From AWTP1-9 sp035703165 (lineage in GTDB: Bacteria > Bacteroidota > Bacteroidia > Chitinophagales > Chitinophagaceae): 64,000 nt of DNA. The stretch spans positions 1 to 64,000 of the forward strand of contig DASSYR010000092.1 of NCBI GenBank assembly GCA_035703165.1, given 5' to 3'. Positions 8,568 to 17,427 of this stretch are shown here, in pieces (the first letter of the stretch is position 1; each line of letters begins with the position of its first letter). Made by a program: the position numbers and the translations under genes. The notes beneath the pieces are model-generated. The model did not search any database and was not told where the DNA came from. It saw nothing but the letters and a program-made list of their open reading frames with translations.

Positions 8568-11075
8568 TTATGTCTTGCCCCATAAATCCATTTTAAATAT
8601 TTCAAACCAGCCGGTACATAACAATGCCGTTAATACACAAGTAATGTAATGAGTTGCGTTTATATTAGTCAATTGAAAGAGTTGTTGTACGGGTGCAATA
8701 AAGTAAATAGAGGAAAGAAAAATAGCTGATACAATTAAAACTAAAGGGGTTAGTGCATTTTTATATTGAATAGTTTTTACAAAAGTTTCAGTAAAGGACC
8801 GGTTTATAAAAGTGAGAAAAATATTGCTGAAAATAAGTGTTGTAAAAACAACAGTCCGTATATACTCAATCGAATAATTTCCCTTCATAAAGAAATAATA
8901 AAGTATCAATATTCCCAGGGAAATAATAATACCCTGCACGATGCTTATTAAAAGTTCCTCTCCCAAAAACATATTAGAAGTTCTTTTCCGGGGCGGTTTT
9001 TTCATAACAGCCTCTTCTACGGGTTCTTTCTCATAAAAAATGGAACAGGTTGGCCCCATAATCAATTCTAAAAAAATGACATGGATAGGAGTAAAAATAT
9101 TCGGAAATCTCCAGCCAAGTATTAGGGGAAGAGAGGCAGCAAGAATAATGGGAATATGAATGGAGATAATGTAACGCACTGCTTTTTTAAGATTACTGTA
9201 AATTTTTCTTCCCTGCTGTATAGCTACCGTAATTTTTTCCAAATCGTCGTCTGTTAAAATTAAATCAGCTGCTTCCTTAGCTATTTCTGTTCCTTTACTA
9301 CCCATAGCTATGCCAATGTGCGATGATTTTAGTGCCGGGCCATCATTAACCCCATCTCCGGTCATCGCCACAATATCGCCATTTGCTTTAATGGCATCTA
9401 TTACTTTTAACTTGGCATCCGGATACATACGGGCATAAATATTAATTTCTTTAACTGTTTTTTCTAATTCGGAAGAGTTAAGCTGCATCACTACATCCCC
9501 TGTAATAAATTTTTCGTGATTTTGCATACCTACCTGTTGGGCTATGTTTATGGCAGTTTCGGCATAATCTCCTGTTATCAATTTTATATTAATGCCGGCT
9601 TTATTCCATCGTTTAAAAATGTTTTGCACGTTCTTTCTTGGCGGGTCGTATAATGCAAGTAATCCTTCAAATGTCCAGTCAAAATAATCTTGTTCTGTTG
9701 GATATTCACCTTCATGAACGGCGCTGCTTACAGCAATTACCCTATACCCTCCCGAAGCCATTTGCACAATCATGTTTTTTATTTTAGAGACAGTGGGGTC
9801 ATCCACTTTACAAATTCGAAGAATTCTTTCCGGGGCCCCTTTAGCAGCTATTATATGGGTATTATCCTGCTCATAAACATGCGTCATCATGGGTGGGCGG
9901 CCACCTAAAGGGTATTCGTGAATCATTTTTAACGGTTTTTCATCGGTTGCATCAATGTGTTGTTCATAAGCCTCCACAATCGCTTTTTCCATAGCATCAA
10001 AAGGATTTATTTCACTGGCTAATCTTGCATATCGTAATACGCTTCCATTTTTTAATTTAGTTGTGTTTTGGAGATCTTCCAGCAATCCCGTCTTATAATC
10101 AAAAATACTTTTAACCATCATTTTATTTTCAGTAATGGTTCCTGTTTTGTCGAGGCAAATAACACTTACAGATCCTAAATTTTCTATGGTTTGTGGTTGT
10201 CGGGTAATGATTCCATTTTTAGCCATATAGTAGGCGCCCAATGCCATAAAAGAAGAAAATGCAACTGGAATTTCTTCGGGAACGGCAGACATAGCAAGGG
10301 TTAATCCAAACAATAAACTTTGCACAAGGTTTTCTGTGTTTATATAGTTAATAACCCAAATAATAAGAAAAGCGACCAACCCAAATACCGCCATAAATTT
10401 TACAAACCGTCCTATTTGATTTTGTAATAAAGTTTTTGAGGTAGGAATGATACTTATTGATTTGCCTAATTTGCCCAGAGTAGTATTACCTCCTGTGGCA
10501 GTTACTTGTGCATAACACTTACCTGAGTTAATAATGGTGCCTTGGAACAAATGATTGTTACCTTCGGTCATGTTCTTATCTACAGGCATTGATTCCCCTG
10601 TAATAATTGACTCATTAACAGTTAGATCATTTTGTTGTATTATCAATGCATCTGCAGGTACTCTGTTTCCTTCTTCTAATACAATCACATCTCCCGGTAC
10701 CAGTTCTTCTGAAAGGATAATTTCTTCTTTTCCGTTCCTGATTACTGTTATTTTAGGTTCTGTAAATTTTTTCAGATCCGCAAGAGCCCTTGTGCTTTTT
10801 ACTTCCTGGTAAAGCGAAATAGCCGTAACAATAATCATGGCAATAAACATCATGCTTCCTTCCTGGTATTCACCAAGAATAAAATAGGCGGCACATGCTA
10901 TAGAAAGCATAATAAACATTGGCTCTCGAATAATATCAGTCAAAATATGAGCCAGCCTTCTTGTTTTTTCCGCTTCAAAAATATTTCTGCCATATTGTTT
11001 TTGTAGTGAAAGAATTTGCTGATCAGTTAATCCACCCGAAATCTCCTTGTCAATATGATTTATAGTTGCTTTCAT
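8568..11075 (-). CDS. P-type cation-transporting ATPase (P2-like)
   Basis: 835 residues. An N-terminal cation ATPase domain is followed by the actuator TGES (159-162), membrane helix 4 with PEEIP (266-270), phosphorylation site DKTGT (D309), an HAD domain with MTGDGVNDGPAL and C-terminal helices. It resembles calcium-pump-like P2 ATPases, but the M4 and M6 residues (PEEIP; LELIMGPT) differ from SERCA, so the ion is not assigned. Only 1 base separates it from the upstream barrel gene, so it is the last gene of the Lol-type operon. That is an unusual partner and may mean the ion gradient or metal load is linked to envelope export (inference). Confidence 0.88.
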   Translation of the reverse strand: MKATINHIDKEISGGLTDQQILSLQKQYGRNIFEAEKTRRLAHILTDIIREPMFIMLSIACAAYFILGEYQEGSMMFIAMIIVTAISLYQEVKSTRALADLKKFTEPKITVIRNGKEEIILSEELVPGDVIVLEEGNRVPADALIIQQNDLTVNESIITGESMPVDKNMTEGNNHLFQGTIINSGKCYAQVTATGGNTTLGKLGKSISIIPTSKTLLQNQIGRFVKFMAVFGLVAFLIIWVINYINTENLVQSLLFGLTLAMSAVPEEIPVAFSSFMALGAYYMAKNGIITRQPQTIENLGSVSVICLDKTGTITENKMMVKSIFDYKTGLLEDLQNTTKLKNGSVLRYARLASEINPFDAMEKAIVEAYEQHIDATDEKPLKMIHEYPLGGRPPMMTHVYEQDNTHIIAAKGAPERILRICKVDDPTVSKIKNMIVQMASGGYRVIAVSSAVHEGEYPTEQDYFDWTFEGLLALYDPPRKNVQNIFKRWNKAGINIKLITGDYAETAINIAQQVGMQNHEKFITGDVVMQLNSSELEKTVKEINIYARMYPDAKLKVIDAIKANGDIVAMTGDGVNDGPALKSSHIGIAMGSKGTEIAKEAADLILTDDDLEKITVAIQQGRKIYSNLKKAVRYIISIHIPIILAASLPLILGWRFPNIFTPIHVIFLELIMGPTCSIFYEKEPVEEAVMKKPPRKRTSNMFLGEELLISIVQGIIISLGILILYYFFMKGNYSIEYIRTVVFTTLIFSNIFLTFINRSFTETFVKTIQYKNALTPLVLIVSAIFLSSIYFIAPVQQLFQLTNINATHYITCVLTALLCTGWFEIFKMDLWGKT

Positions 11076-11076
11076 T

Positions 11077-12228
11077 TTAATAACTCCATTTTAGACGAAT
11101 GTAACAACGGTGGTTTACTCCTTCAAATGACGAATTAATACTCGCAAAAAAGGATTGCCATATTAAATTAACATCAAGATTGGTTGCCATGTTATAAGTA
11201 ACACCCGGTAAAAGAATCAGTAAGTTTGTTCCGGGTGCATAAACCGTACTAAAGTTTGCAGATAATAATGGGGTAAATTCCTTATTTATTTTAGCAATAA
11301 AATTCCATTTGGTAGGCATTAAATTTTCAATTGATAAATTCAGGTTAATTTTTCCCCAATCGTCAATTTTTTTATTTAATCCTTGCTTATTAAAAAGAAT
11401 TCCTGCATTTACGTACCATCCTTTTTTAAATACATAATCTATCTCTGTGGTTATGTTTAAATGACTAGTAGAATCCTGTGTCTTTACGAAATATTGTATT
11501 TCTCCTCTAAAGCCTGCATTTTTGATATTCCCGGCCCATCCGGCTCCGATAGTTAAATGTTCATTGTACCAACCGGTAATAAATTGCAAATCATAGTTCC
11601 ATCGGTTTAGAAAATAACGTACAGCGCCTACCGTATTTTCATTATTGCCATTATGAGCAAAAACCATTTCCGTATTAGAAAACTCGTTATGTTGGTATTG
11701 AAATTTAACTCCATCACTACCCGGTCTTTCCTCATAATCAAAATCAAGAAAGTTGTAGGAATTAAATATATCATTGGGATTCCAGGTAGTGGTAACCCCC
11801 CAGTTAACTCGTTGTCGGCCTATCCGGCAATTCCAATTTTTCTTTCGATAATCTAAATACAATCGTTCGGTATTGGTATGCAGAATAATTCCACTCTTAT
11901 TTAACCAGGTAACCGACGCGTTAAACTTTTCATTTTCGTTTCGTAAAAAAGAAACAAAGCCAGGAGTTTTTTTTATCTCTTCTCCCCAAAACAGACGGTT
12001 TCTTAATTCAAGTGCAAGCATAATATTATCAGATAGCTTCCATTTTATATTTACCCGGTTGTGAATCAGGTTACTGGTAATGTGCTCTCTAAAATTTTTC
12101 TCAAACGAGATTGCTTCCAGGTTCTTGATATAACCGGTAATAAATATTTTTTTTCCCTTTTCTACACTATCCTGTCCGGATAATTGAAAAATGATAAAGG
12201 CAAATACTATAGTGGCAACATATCTCAT
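11077..12228 (-). CDS. Outer-membrane beta-barrel protein (DUF1302-like)
   Basis: 383 residues with a signal peptide (about 1-18) and barrel-type alternating strands ending in IRLKWSY, a C-terminal aromatic strand. The motif GRQRVNWG followed by WNPNDIF resembles DUF1302/alginate-export-like barrels that often accompany LolA-like proteins and RND or FtsX transporters. The start codon overlaps the stop of the ABC ATPase gene by ATGA. It is the likely outer-membrane exit or partner of the upstream transporter (inference). Confidence 0.75.
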   Translation of the reverse strand: MRYVATIVFAFIIFQLSGQDSVEKGKKIFITGYIKNLEAISFEKNFREHITSNLIHNRVNIKWKLSDNIMLALELRNRLFWGEEIKKTPGFVSFLRNENEKFNASVTWLNKSGIILHTNTERLYLDYRKKNWNCRIGRQRVNWGVTTTWNPNDIFNSYNFLDFDYEERPGSDGVKFQYQHNEFSNTEMVFAHNGNNENTVGAVRYFLNRWNYDLQFITGWYNEHLTIGAGWAGNIKNAGFRGEIQYFVKTQDSTSHLNITTEIDYVFKKGWYVNAGILFNKQGLNKKIDDWGKINLNLSIENLMPTKWNFIAKINKEFTPLLSANFSTVYAPGTNLLILLPGVTYNMATNLDVNLIWQSFFASINSSFEGVNHRCYIRLKWSY

Positions 12229-12953
12229 GTTGTATTGCTTGTTATTTCGTGCGGAATATCGGTTTCCACTTTGGCTGTGTCAGAAAAAATTCTTCCATCT
12301 ACCAGGGTTATTACTCTTCTTGCTCTTTCAATTACTCTTTGATCATGCGTAGAAAAGATAAAAGTCATATTTTCTTCTTTATTCAACAGAGCCATAATAT
12401 CTAATAAATTAGCGGCGGACTTAGAATCCAGGTTGGCAGTAGGTTCATCAGCCAGGACAAACTGGGGTTTTGAGGCAAGAGCCCTTGCTACGGCAACACG
12501 TTGTTGTTGCCCTCCTGATAATTGAGAAGGGCGGCTGTTTAGTCTGTCTTCCAATCCTATTTGTTTAAACAGGGTTGAGATTCTCTTTTCTCTTTCTTTT
12601 TTATTAATACCCTGTAATTGCATAATAAATTCTGCATTTTCTTTTGCGGTAAGTACAGGAATCAGGTTAAACGATTGAAACACAAAACCTATATTTTTTA
12701 ATCGAAAATCTATTAATTGGTTTGAAGTCATAGAAGTTATTTCCACTCCGTTAATTTCAATTTTACCATCATCCGGTTTATCTAACCCTCCAATTAAATT
12801 AAGCAACGTGGTTTTTCCGGAACCGGATGGCCCAACAAGTGCAGTAAATTCTCCCTTCTGTAAATGCAAATGCACGTTATTCACAGCATATACCGGTATG
12901 TTTTCTTTATTATAAATTTTACTAATGTTGTGTGCATCAATAACAGTATTCAT
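12225..12953 (-). CDS. ABC transporter ATP-binding protein, LolD/MacB type
   Basis: 242 residues from the ATG at 12953; a TTG at 12962 is a less likely start. Complete nucleotide-binding domain: Walker A GPSGSGKTT, signature LSGGQQQRVA, Walker B FVLADEPTANLD and an H-loop STHD. LolD/MacB-family ATPases power mechanotransmission through FtsX-type permeases rather than classical transport. It follows the two permease genes and overlaps the barrel gene by 4 bases. Confidence 0.9.
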   Translation of the reverse strand: MNTVIDAHNISKIYNKENIPVYAVNNVHLHLQKGEFTALVGPSGSGKTTLLNLIGGLDKPDDGKIEINGVEITSMTSNQLIDFRLKNIGFVFQSFNLIPVLTAKENAEFIMQLQGINKKEREKRISTLFKQIGLEDRLNSRPSQLSGGQQQRVAVARALASKPQFVLADEPTANLDSKSAANLLDIMALLNKEENMTFIFSTHDQRVIERARRVITLVDGRIFSDTAKVETDIPHEITSNTT

Positions 12954-12964
12954 ACAATTCAAAT

Positions 12965-14179
12965 TTATTTTCTTAATGCTTCTACGGGTTGAAGTTTCAA
13001 AGCCTTAATAGCCGGGAACAAACTGGATAGTAAAGCAGTTATAATAACAATAAGCATTACACTAATAATTTTTTCTATAGGAAATTCAGGATAAATAATT
13101 GTGCTAAAACCAAAGCTGCTCATCAAATCCTTGCCCATGCCAGATAGGTCAAGACCATGTTTATTATAATAATTTATTATTAACCAAGAGATCATAAGGC
13201 CTAAGGGAGTCCCGGCGATGGTTAAAAAAATAGTTTCCACTAATACCAGCAAAAACATTTTTAGTTTATTTAATCCCAATGCGGTCATCATACCAATCTC
13301 CCGGGTCCTTTCCAGTATAGCCATCAACATAGTGTTAATGATGCCAAAAGCCAGGGCGAAGAGAATGATAATAATAATAATGTAAGAATAAACATCTACC
13401 GTATTTACCATCAAATCGGTTTCAGGAGAAATTTCTCGCCAGGATTCAATGCTTTTGTCGGGAAATTGCTTTTGCAATTGTTGTTTTATTATTTCGGTAT
13501 TTTGATTTTTATCAAGGATAACGGCAATTTCATGATAATTGCCGGCAATAGAAAGCAGATCGTTCAATTCATTTTGACGAACATAAATATTTCGTTCATC
13601 AAGAGGAGCGTTGTCCGATTGAAAAATAGCAGCCACTCTAAAAGCGCCTGAAACCAGGTTGGCAGATGAATCAATAAAAGTAAGTACCAGTTTGCTATTC
13701 AGTTTTAGTTTCATTTTATCAGCCAATTTTTTCCCGATAAGAGCTTCATTTTTCTTACGCGGGTCAAATCCTTTTCCTTCGATTATTTTTTTTGATAATT
13801 GTGAAACTTCGTTTTCGGATTCGGAAACTATTCCATTAATCTGTATGCCGGCGCTGCCTGTAGTTGTTGAAAGCATTCCCTGGGTTATACTCCGGAGTGC
13901 AATTGATTTTATTTGTGGTATTTTTTTTAGTTGTGTAAGAATATCATCACCATTTTTTAAAATGTAAGACGGCTCATAATCTTTTTTAAAATTACTATCA
14001 TGAATTTGTATATGACCTACCTCTGCATAAATTACAGTTTTTACTCGTCCTTGCAACATTCCCTTATACAATGCTAACACCATTATCCCGGCAAATAAGC
14101 CAATAATTACCGACATCATAATAACCAGGCTTCGCATTTTATTACGCCATATATTTCGCCATGCCATAATAATAATCAT
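12965..14179 (-). CDS. FtsX/LolE-type ABC permease (second copy)
   Basis: 404 residues. One N-terminal membrane helix follows the MAWRNIWRN motif, then a large periplasmic MacB-type domain (about 40-270) and three C-terminal helices. The ILERTREIGMMTALGL segment is typical of FtsX-domain permeases, and the protein ends in a LLSSLFPAIKALKLQPVEALRK segment. The start may be the ATG at 14167 instead. The next permease gene lies 10 bases upstream; the two probably form a LolCE-like heterodimer with the following ATPase. Confidence 0.88.
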   Translation of the reverse strand: MIIIMAWRNIWRNKMRSLVIMMSVIIGLFAGIMVLALYKGMLQGRVKTVIYAEVGHIQIHDSNFKKDYEPSYILKNGDDILTQLKKIPQIKSIALRSITQGMLSTTTGSAGIQINGIVSESENEVSQLSKKIIEGKGFDPRKKNEALIGKKLADKMKLKLNSKLVLTFIDSSANLVSGAFRVAAIFQSDNAPLDERNIYVRQNELNDLLSIAGNYHEIAVILDKNQNTEIIKQQLQKQFPDKSIESWREISPETDLMVNTVDVYSYIIIIIILFALAFGIINTMLMAILERTREIGMMTALGLNKLKMFLLVLVETIFLTIAGTPLGLMISWLIINYYNKHGLDLSGMGKDLMSSFGFSTIIYPEFPIEKIISVMLIVIITALLSSLFPAIKALKLQPVEALRK

Positions 14180-14189
14180 AAACTCGTTT

Positions 14190-15407
14190 TTATCTTCTCA
14201 TTGCGTTTACCGGATTTAACAGAATAGTTTTATACACAGGGTATAGTGATAATAGCAATCCTATAATTAATACAATTATTCCTTGTGTTATAAAGTGTGT
14301 TGAACTGACGGAGGTTGGGAAAATTGCTTCAAACCCAAACCGTTCGTATATTCTCGCCGGTTCGCCTTTTATTTTTAATGGATGCCTGTTCAGATAAAAT
14401 ACAATTGGTACACTGGCCAACATTCCCAACGAACATCCTGCTATAACAGTGAATACAGACTCTATTAACAACATGCCGGCTAATTTTATTTTCTTCATCC
14501 CTATGGCAATAAGCATTCCCATTTCAAATCTTCTTTCCGCCATCATCATAAGCAATGTTCCAAATATGCCAAAGCAAATTAACAGGTATAAAACTCCTTG
14601 TATTATTTGCATATTAGCCGAATCAGTTTGAATATGCTGTTTAACATCGGGCATCATTTGTTCCCAGGTCATGACTTCATAGTTACTTCCAGCTTTTTTT
14701 TGAATATTATTACTGATAGAAGAAAGGGCATTAGTATTTTTTACAGATAGCACATACGAGGTTATTACATTATATGCACTATAGAAATCCTGTGTAAGTT
14801 GTAATGGCATGAAAAGTGTTTTATCATTTAGGTCTGGTGAGCCAAATTTTAAGACACCTATAATAGGATATTTACCTGCTGCCGTAGAGCCGTGATAACC
14901 CTGGCCAATTAAAACAATGGTATCGTTTAATTTTAGTTTTAATCTTTTTAATAAACCTTCTGATACCATGACAGCATTATCGGTAGTATTAAAAAAATGA
15001 CCCTGAATGATTTTATTTTTTATGCCCGTAATCTTGTTTTCTTTCTCGGGATCAATACCTACCACCAGGCAACCTTTTGTGATATCTTCTGAAGAAGCGA
15101 GTGCAAAGGATTCTAATCTTGGAGCAATAGCAATAATTTTCCCTTCGGACAAAATTTTTTGTTCTAATGAGTCAGACATACTAAAGCTATTGTCTAAAAT
15201 TTGTTCGTTCCAATATCCCTGCTTGTGTATCTGTATATAGCCGGCATAAAAACTTACCATATTTTTAATGAGATTATCAAAAACTCCTGTTTTTAAGCTA
15301 CTGGTAATAATAGAAAGCAAAACAGCAAAAAAAATGGCGGCCATGGTTATAATCGTTCTGTTACGGTTACGCCACATATTTTTCCAAGCCATTTTTATAA
15401 GCCACAT
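14190..15407 (-). CDS. FtsX/LolC-type ABC permease (first copy)
   Basis: 405 residues, the same layout as the neighbouring permease: helix after MAWKNMWRNRNR, periplasmic domain, three C-terminal helices with MMMAERRFEMGMLIAIGMKK, and a C-terminal LNPVNAMRR. Its start lies 1 base after the stop of the LolA-like gene, so the two are translationally close. The substrate is unknown; lipid or lipoprotein movement across the envelope is inferred from the LolA-like partner. Confidence 0.88.
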   Translation of the reverse strand: MWLIKMAWKNMWRNRNRTIITMAAIFFAVLLSIITSSLKTGVFDNLIKNMVSFYAGYIQIHKQGYWNEQILDNSFSMSDSLEQKILSEGKIIAIAPRLESFALASSEDITKGCLVVGIDPEKENKITGIKNKIIQGHFFNTTDNAVMVSEGLLKRLKLKLNDTIVLIGQGYHGSTAAGKYPIIGVLKFGSPDLNDKTLFMPLQLTQDFYSAYNVITSYVLSVKNTNALSSISNNIQKKAGSNYEVMTWEQMMPDVKQHIQTDSANMQIIQGVLYLLICFGIFGTLLMMMAERRFEMGMLIAIGMKKIKLAGMLLIESVFTVIAGCSLGMLASVPIVFYLNRHPLKIKGEPARIYERFGFEAIFPTSVSSTHFITQGIIVLIIGLLLSLYPVYKTILLNPVNAMRR

Positions 15408-15408
15408 A

Positions 15409-16149
15409 TTAATTTAGTTGTTTCATTTTTTCAACGGAAAAGAAATTATCATCAATACTTCGATTAAAGAGAATTGATTTATAAATAATTTCTGTTTTCT
15501 GGTTCTTTTTTTCGGTTGGTATCATTTCCATGTGAGTCGGAATAAGGCGGCCATCCATATTTTTTATGTCATAAGCCTTCATAATGTTAATAAGCTTACC
15601 TTCTTCATCAAAAAATTCAGTGTAAAGCTCCAGGTAGTCTTTTTTATCTATGCAAACTCTTAATTTACCCCATACAACCGCAGTTTGGGGTTTTGGAATA
15701 AATTGAATGACATAACAGTCTCGTTTATCAATTACGGTATCACCGGAAAAGGTATGTGTATAGTCTTCCACAATTGAAGATTCTTTAACCAGATCATCAT
15801 TAGTAAAATCCGTACCCATCCAGCTTTGACTCATCATAGAAGGTGGGAGCTTAATCGTTCTTTCCAATATCGGAATCCAGTTCCATACCTCTTTTTTTCT
15901 TTTCAAAAAAGCAACACCTTTATCTTTTGCAGGAGATTTAATGAGGATTATGGAATAATTCGCACCTTTCATCCAGGCTTTTACTTCCATTTCTCTAGAC
16001 CAGTCTTTACGTATAGTTTTAATAATCAGTTCTGCCTGTGAAGTGGTACCCCTCATTTTTTCATCTGCTTTCTTGACGATACTGGTTGCAGATTGGGCAT
16101 AAATGGTTTTCAGAGAAATGCCGAACAATAGCAGTAAAATGAGTTTCAT
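15409..16149 (-). CDS. LolA-like outer-membrane lipoprotein-sorting protein
   Basis: 246 residues with a signal peptide (about 1-18). It belongs to the LolA-like family of periplasmic proteins (PF17131 type) by its motif string KGVAFLKRKKEVWNW, then SQSWMGTDFTNDDLV. These proteins have a hydrophobic-cavity fold that carries lipids or lipidated cargo. It is the first gene of the six-gene operon and is preceded by a -7 box and a Crp/Fnr-like palindrome. It is not the housekeeping LolA itself; the cargo is unknown. Confidence 0.85.
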   Translation of the reverse strand: MKLILLLLFGISLKTIYAQSATSIVKKADEKMRGTTSQAELIIKTIRKDWSREMEVKAWMKGANYSIILIKSPAKDKGVAFLKRKKEVWNWIPILERTIKLPPSMMSQSWMGTDFTNDDLVKESSIVEDYTHTFSGDTVIDKRDCYVIQFIPKPQTAVVWGKLRVCIDKKDYLELYTEFFDEEGKLINIMKAYDIKNMDGRLIPTHMEMIPTEKKNQKTEIIYKSILFNRSIDDNFFSVEKMKQLN

Positions 16150-16171
16150 ATAATTGGTGCCTTGCTTGTTT

Positions 16172-16215
16172 CAAAGCTATGTAAGCAGCAATAACTATTT
16201 AATGACGGATGTCAC
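16172..16215 (-). promoter_or_regulatory. Promoter of the LolA/ABC/P-ATPase operon with Crp/Fnr-like site
   Basis: On the minus strand a perfect -7 box TAGCTTTG (16179-16172) lies 22 bases before the ATG. Upstream is an imperfect palindrome GTGACATCCGTCAT (16202-16215; GTGA-N6-TCAt). There is no good -33 element, which fits an activator-dependent promoter. The palindrome centre is 36.5 bp from the near edge of the -7 box, the same spacing as in the promoter at 23525-23569. Confidence 0.5.
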
Positions 16216-16274
16216 GAAAAATATTGATCGTTGGTCTTTTACAGATATATGAAAGCAGTCGGTTAATCGCAGGA

Positions 16275-17267
16275 CTAACTGGTAAAACCAAGTTTTTGTT
16301 TTATTTGCACAGGAAGCTTTGGTAAATTTCTTCTTTCGATTAAAAAGCTGGTAAGTTGCGCAATTTCTTTAAAGATATAATGTTTATCCATGGCCGATTT
16401 AAGATACCCGGCACCGCTGCTCCCCCCGGTTCCTATGCGAGTACCAATCATCCGTTGTACCATATTGAAATGACGGTAACGCCAGGTGCCAAGTTGTTCA
16501 TCAATCTCCATCAGGGTATTTAATAACTGGTAGGGGAGTTCCAACATAGGGTATCCGCGATATGCCATAATAAATAAAGCGTTCCTGCATGCTTTGGGAG
16601 AAAGCTGACGAGTATCGTCCGGGAGACGTGTTATAAAAACCTCTTCAAAAAAAGCTGCATTTTCTTTTTCTGCTTCTGCAAGGCTTCTTTTATACACTGT
16701 TTGGTAATGCTCCCATAATTCCTCTTCAAAAAAAGGCATTCGTTCCAACCATGAATTGATTAAAGTAAGAAGTGTCTTTTCTTTTTCCACTTCCTTTATT
16801 TTATCTACATGAACTTTATTCAAATGTGAAGTGTAATAGTCTTGCCCATGCCTATGCTCATATCTTAATCCCAATTTAGCTTCCAGTATTTTAAATTGCC
16901 AGCTTTGAAAGCCCGAGGCCGGACGTAACATATCTCTAAAATCAAGAAAATCCATCGGTGTCATCGTTTCCATAATATCAATTTGATGAACCAACACTTT
17001 TAAAATGGTAACTACTCTTTGCAAACGATGTACGATGGTTTGCACTTCCGGCGAATTATCATTTACAGATGGTTTATTCATAATAGCTGCAACAGAATCT
17101 ATTTCGAATAAGATTTGTTTAAACCACAATTCATACGCCTGGTGAATGATGATAAACAGCATTTCATCATGAGCTTCTTTTTTCCCTTCCTTGCCACTTT
17201 CGGGAAACTGGCTATTAAGTATTTTGTCTAAGGCAAGATAATTCGGATAATACATTGATGATTCCAT
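16275..17267 (-). CDS. kynA: Tryptophan 2,3-dioxygenase
   Basis: 330 residues. The haem enzyme opens tryptophan to N-formylkynurenine. Conserved elements include IIHQAYELWFKQ (His42, substrate/base position), FRDMLRPASGFQSWQF, the proximal haem histidine in WRYRHFNMVQRMIG (H266) and the glycine-rich GTGGSSGAGYL. The length is normal for Bacteroidota TDO. No other kynurenine-pathway gene is nearby. The start is the ATG at 17267, with an alternative 4 codons in. Confidence 0.94.
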   Translation of the reverse strand: MESSMYYPNYLALDKILNSQFPESGKEGKKEAHDEMLFIIIHQAYELWFKQILFEIDSVAAIMNKPSVNDNSPEVQTIVHRLQRVVTILKVLVHQIDIMETMTPMDFLDFRDMLRPASGFQSWQFKILEAKLGLRYEHRHGQDYYTSHLNKVHVDKIKEVEKEKTLLTLINSWLERMPFFEEELWEHYQTVYKRSLAEAEKENAAFFEEVFITRLPDDTRQLSPKACRNALFIMAYRGYPMLELPYQLLNTLMEIDEQLGTWRYRHFNMVQRMIGTRIGTGGSSGAGYLKSAMDKHYIFKEIAQLTSFLIERRNLPKLPVQIKQKLGFTS

Positions 17268-17427
17268 AATATGCCGGCTATTTGACGAAGATATTTTATT
17301 TGCTTTGAAAAAGAAAGCCCTGCTTTCAACTGACGATGAAATGAAACAGAATAATTTTAATGGATTAAATGGGAAGGTGTATTTAAAGCTAATTATATTT
17401 CAGTAATTTTCCACAAAATTGATTTGT

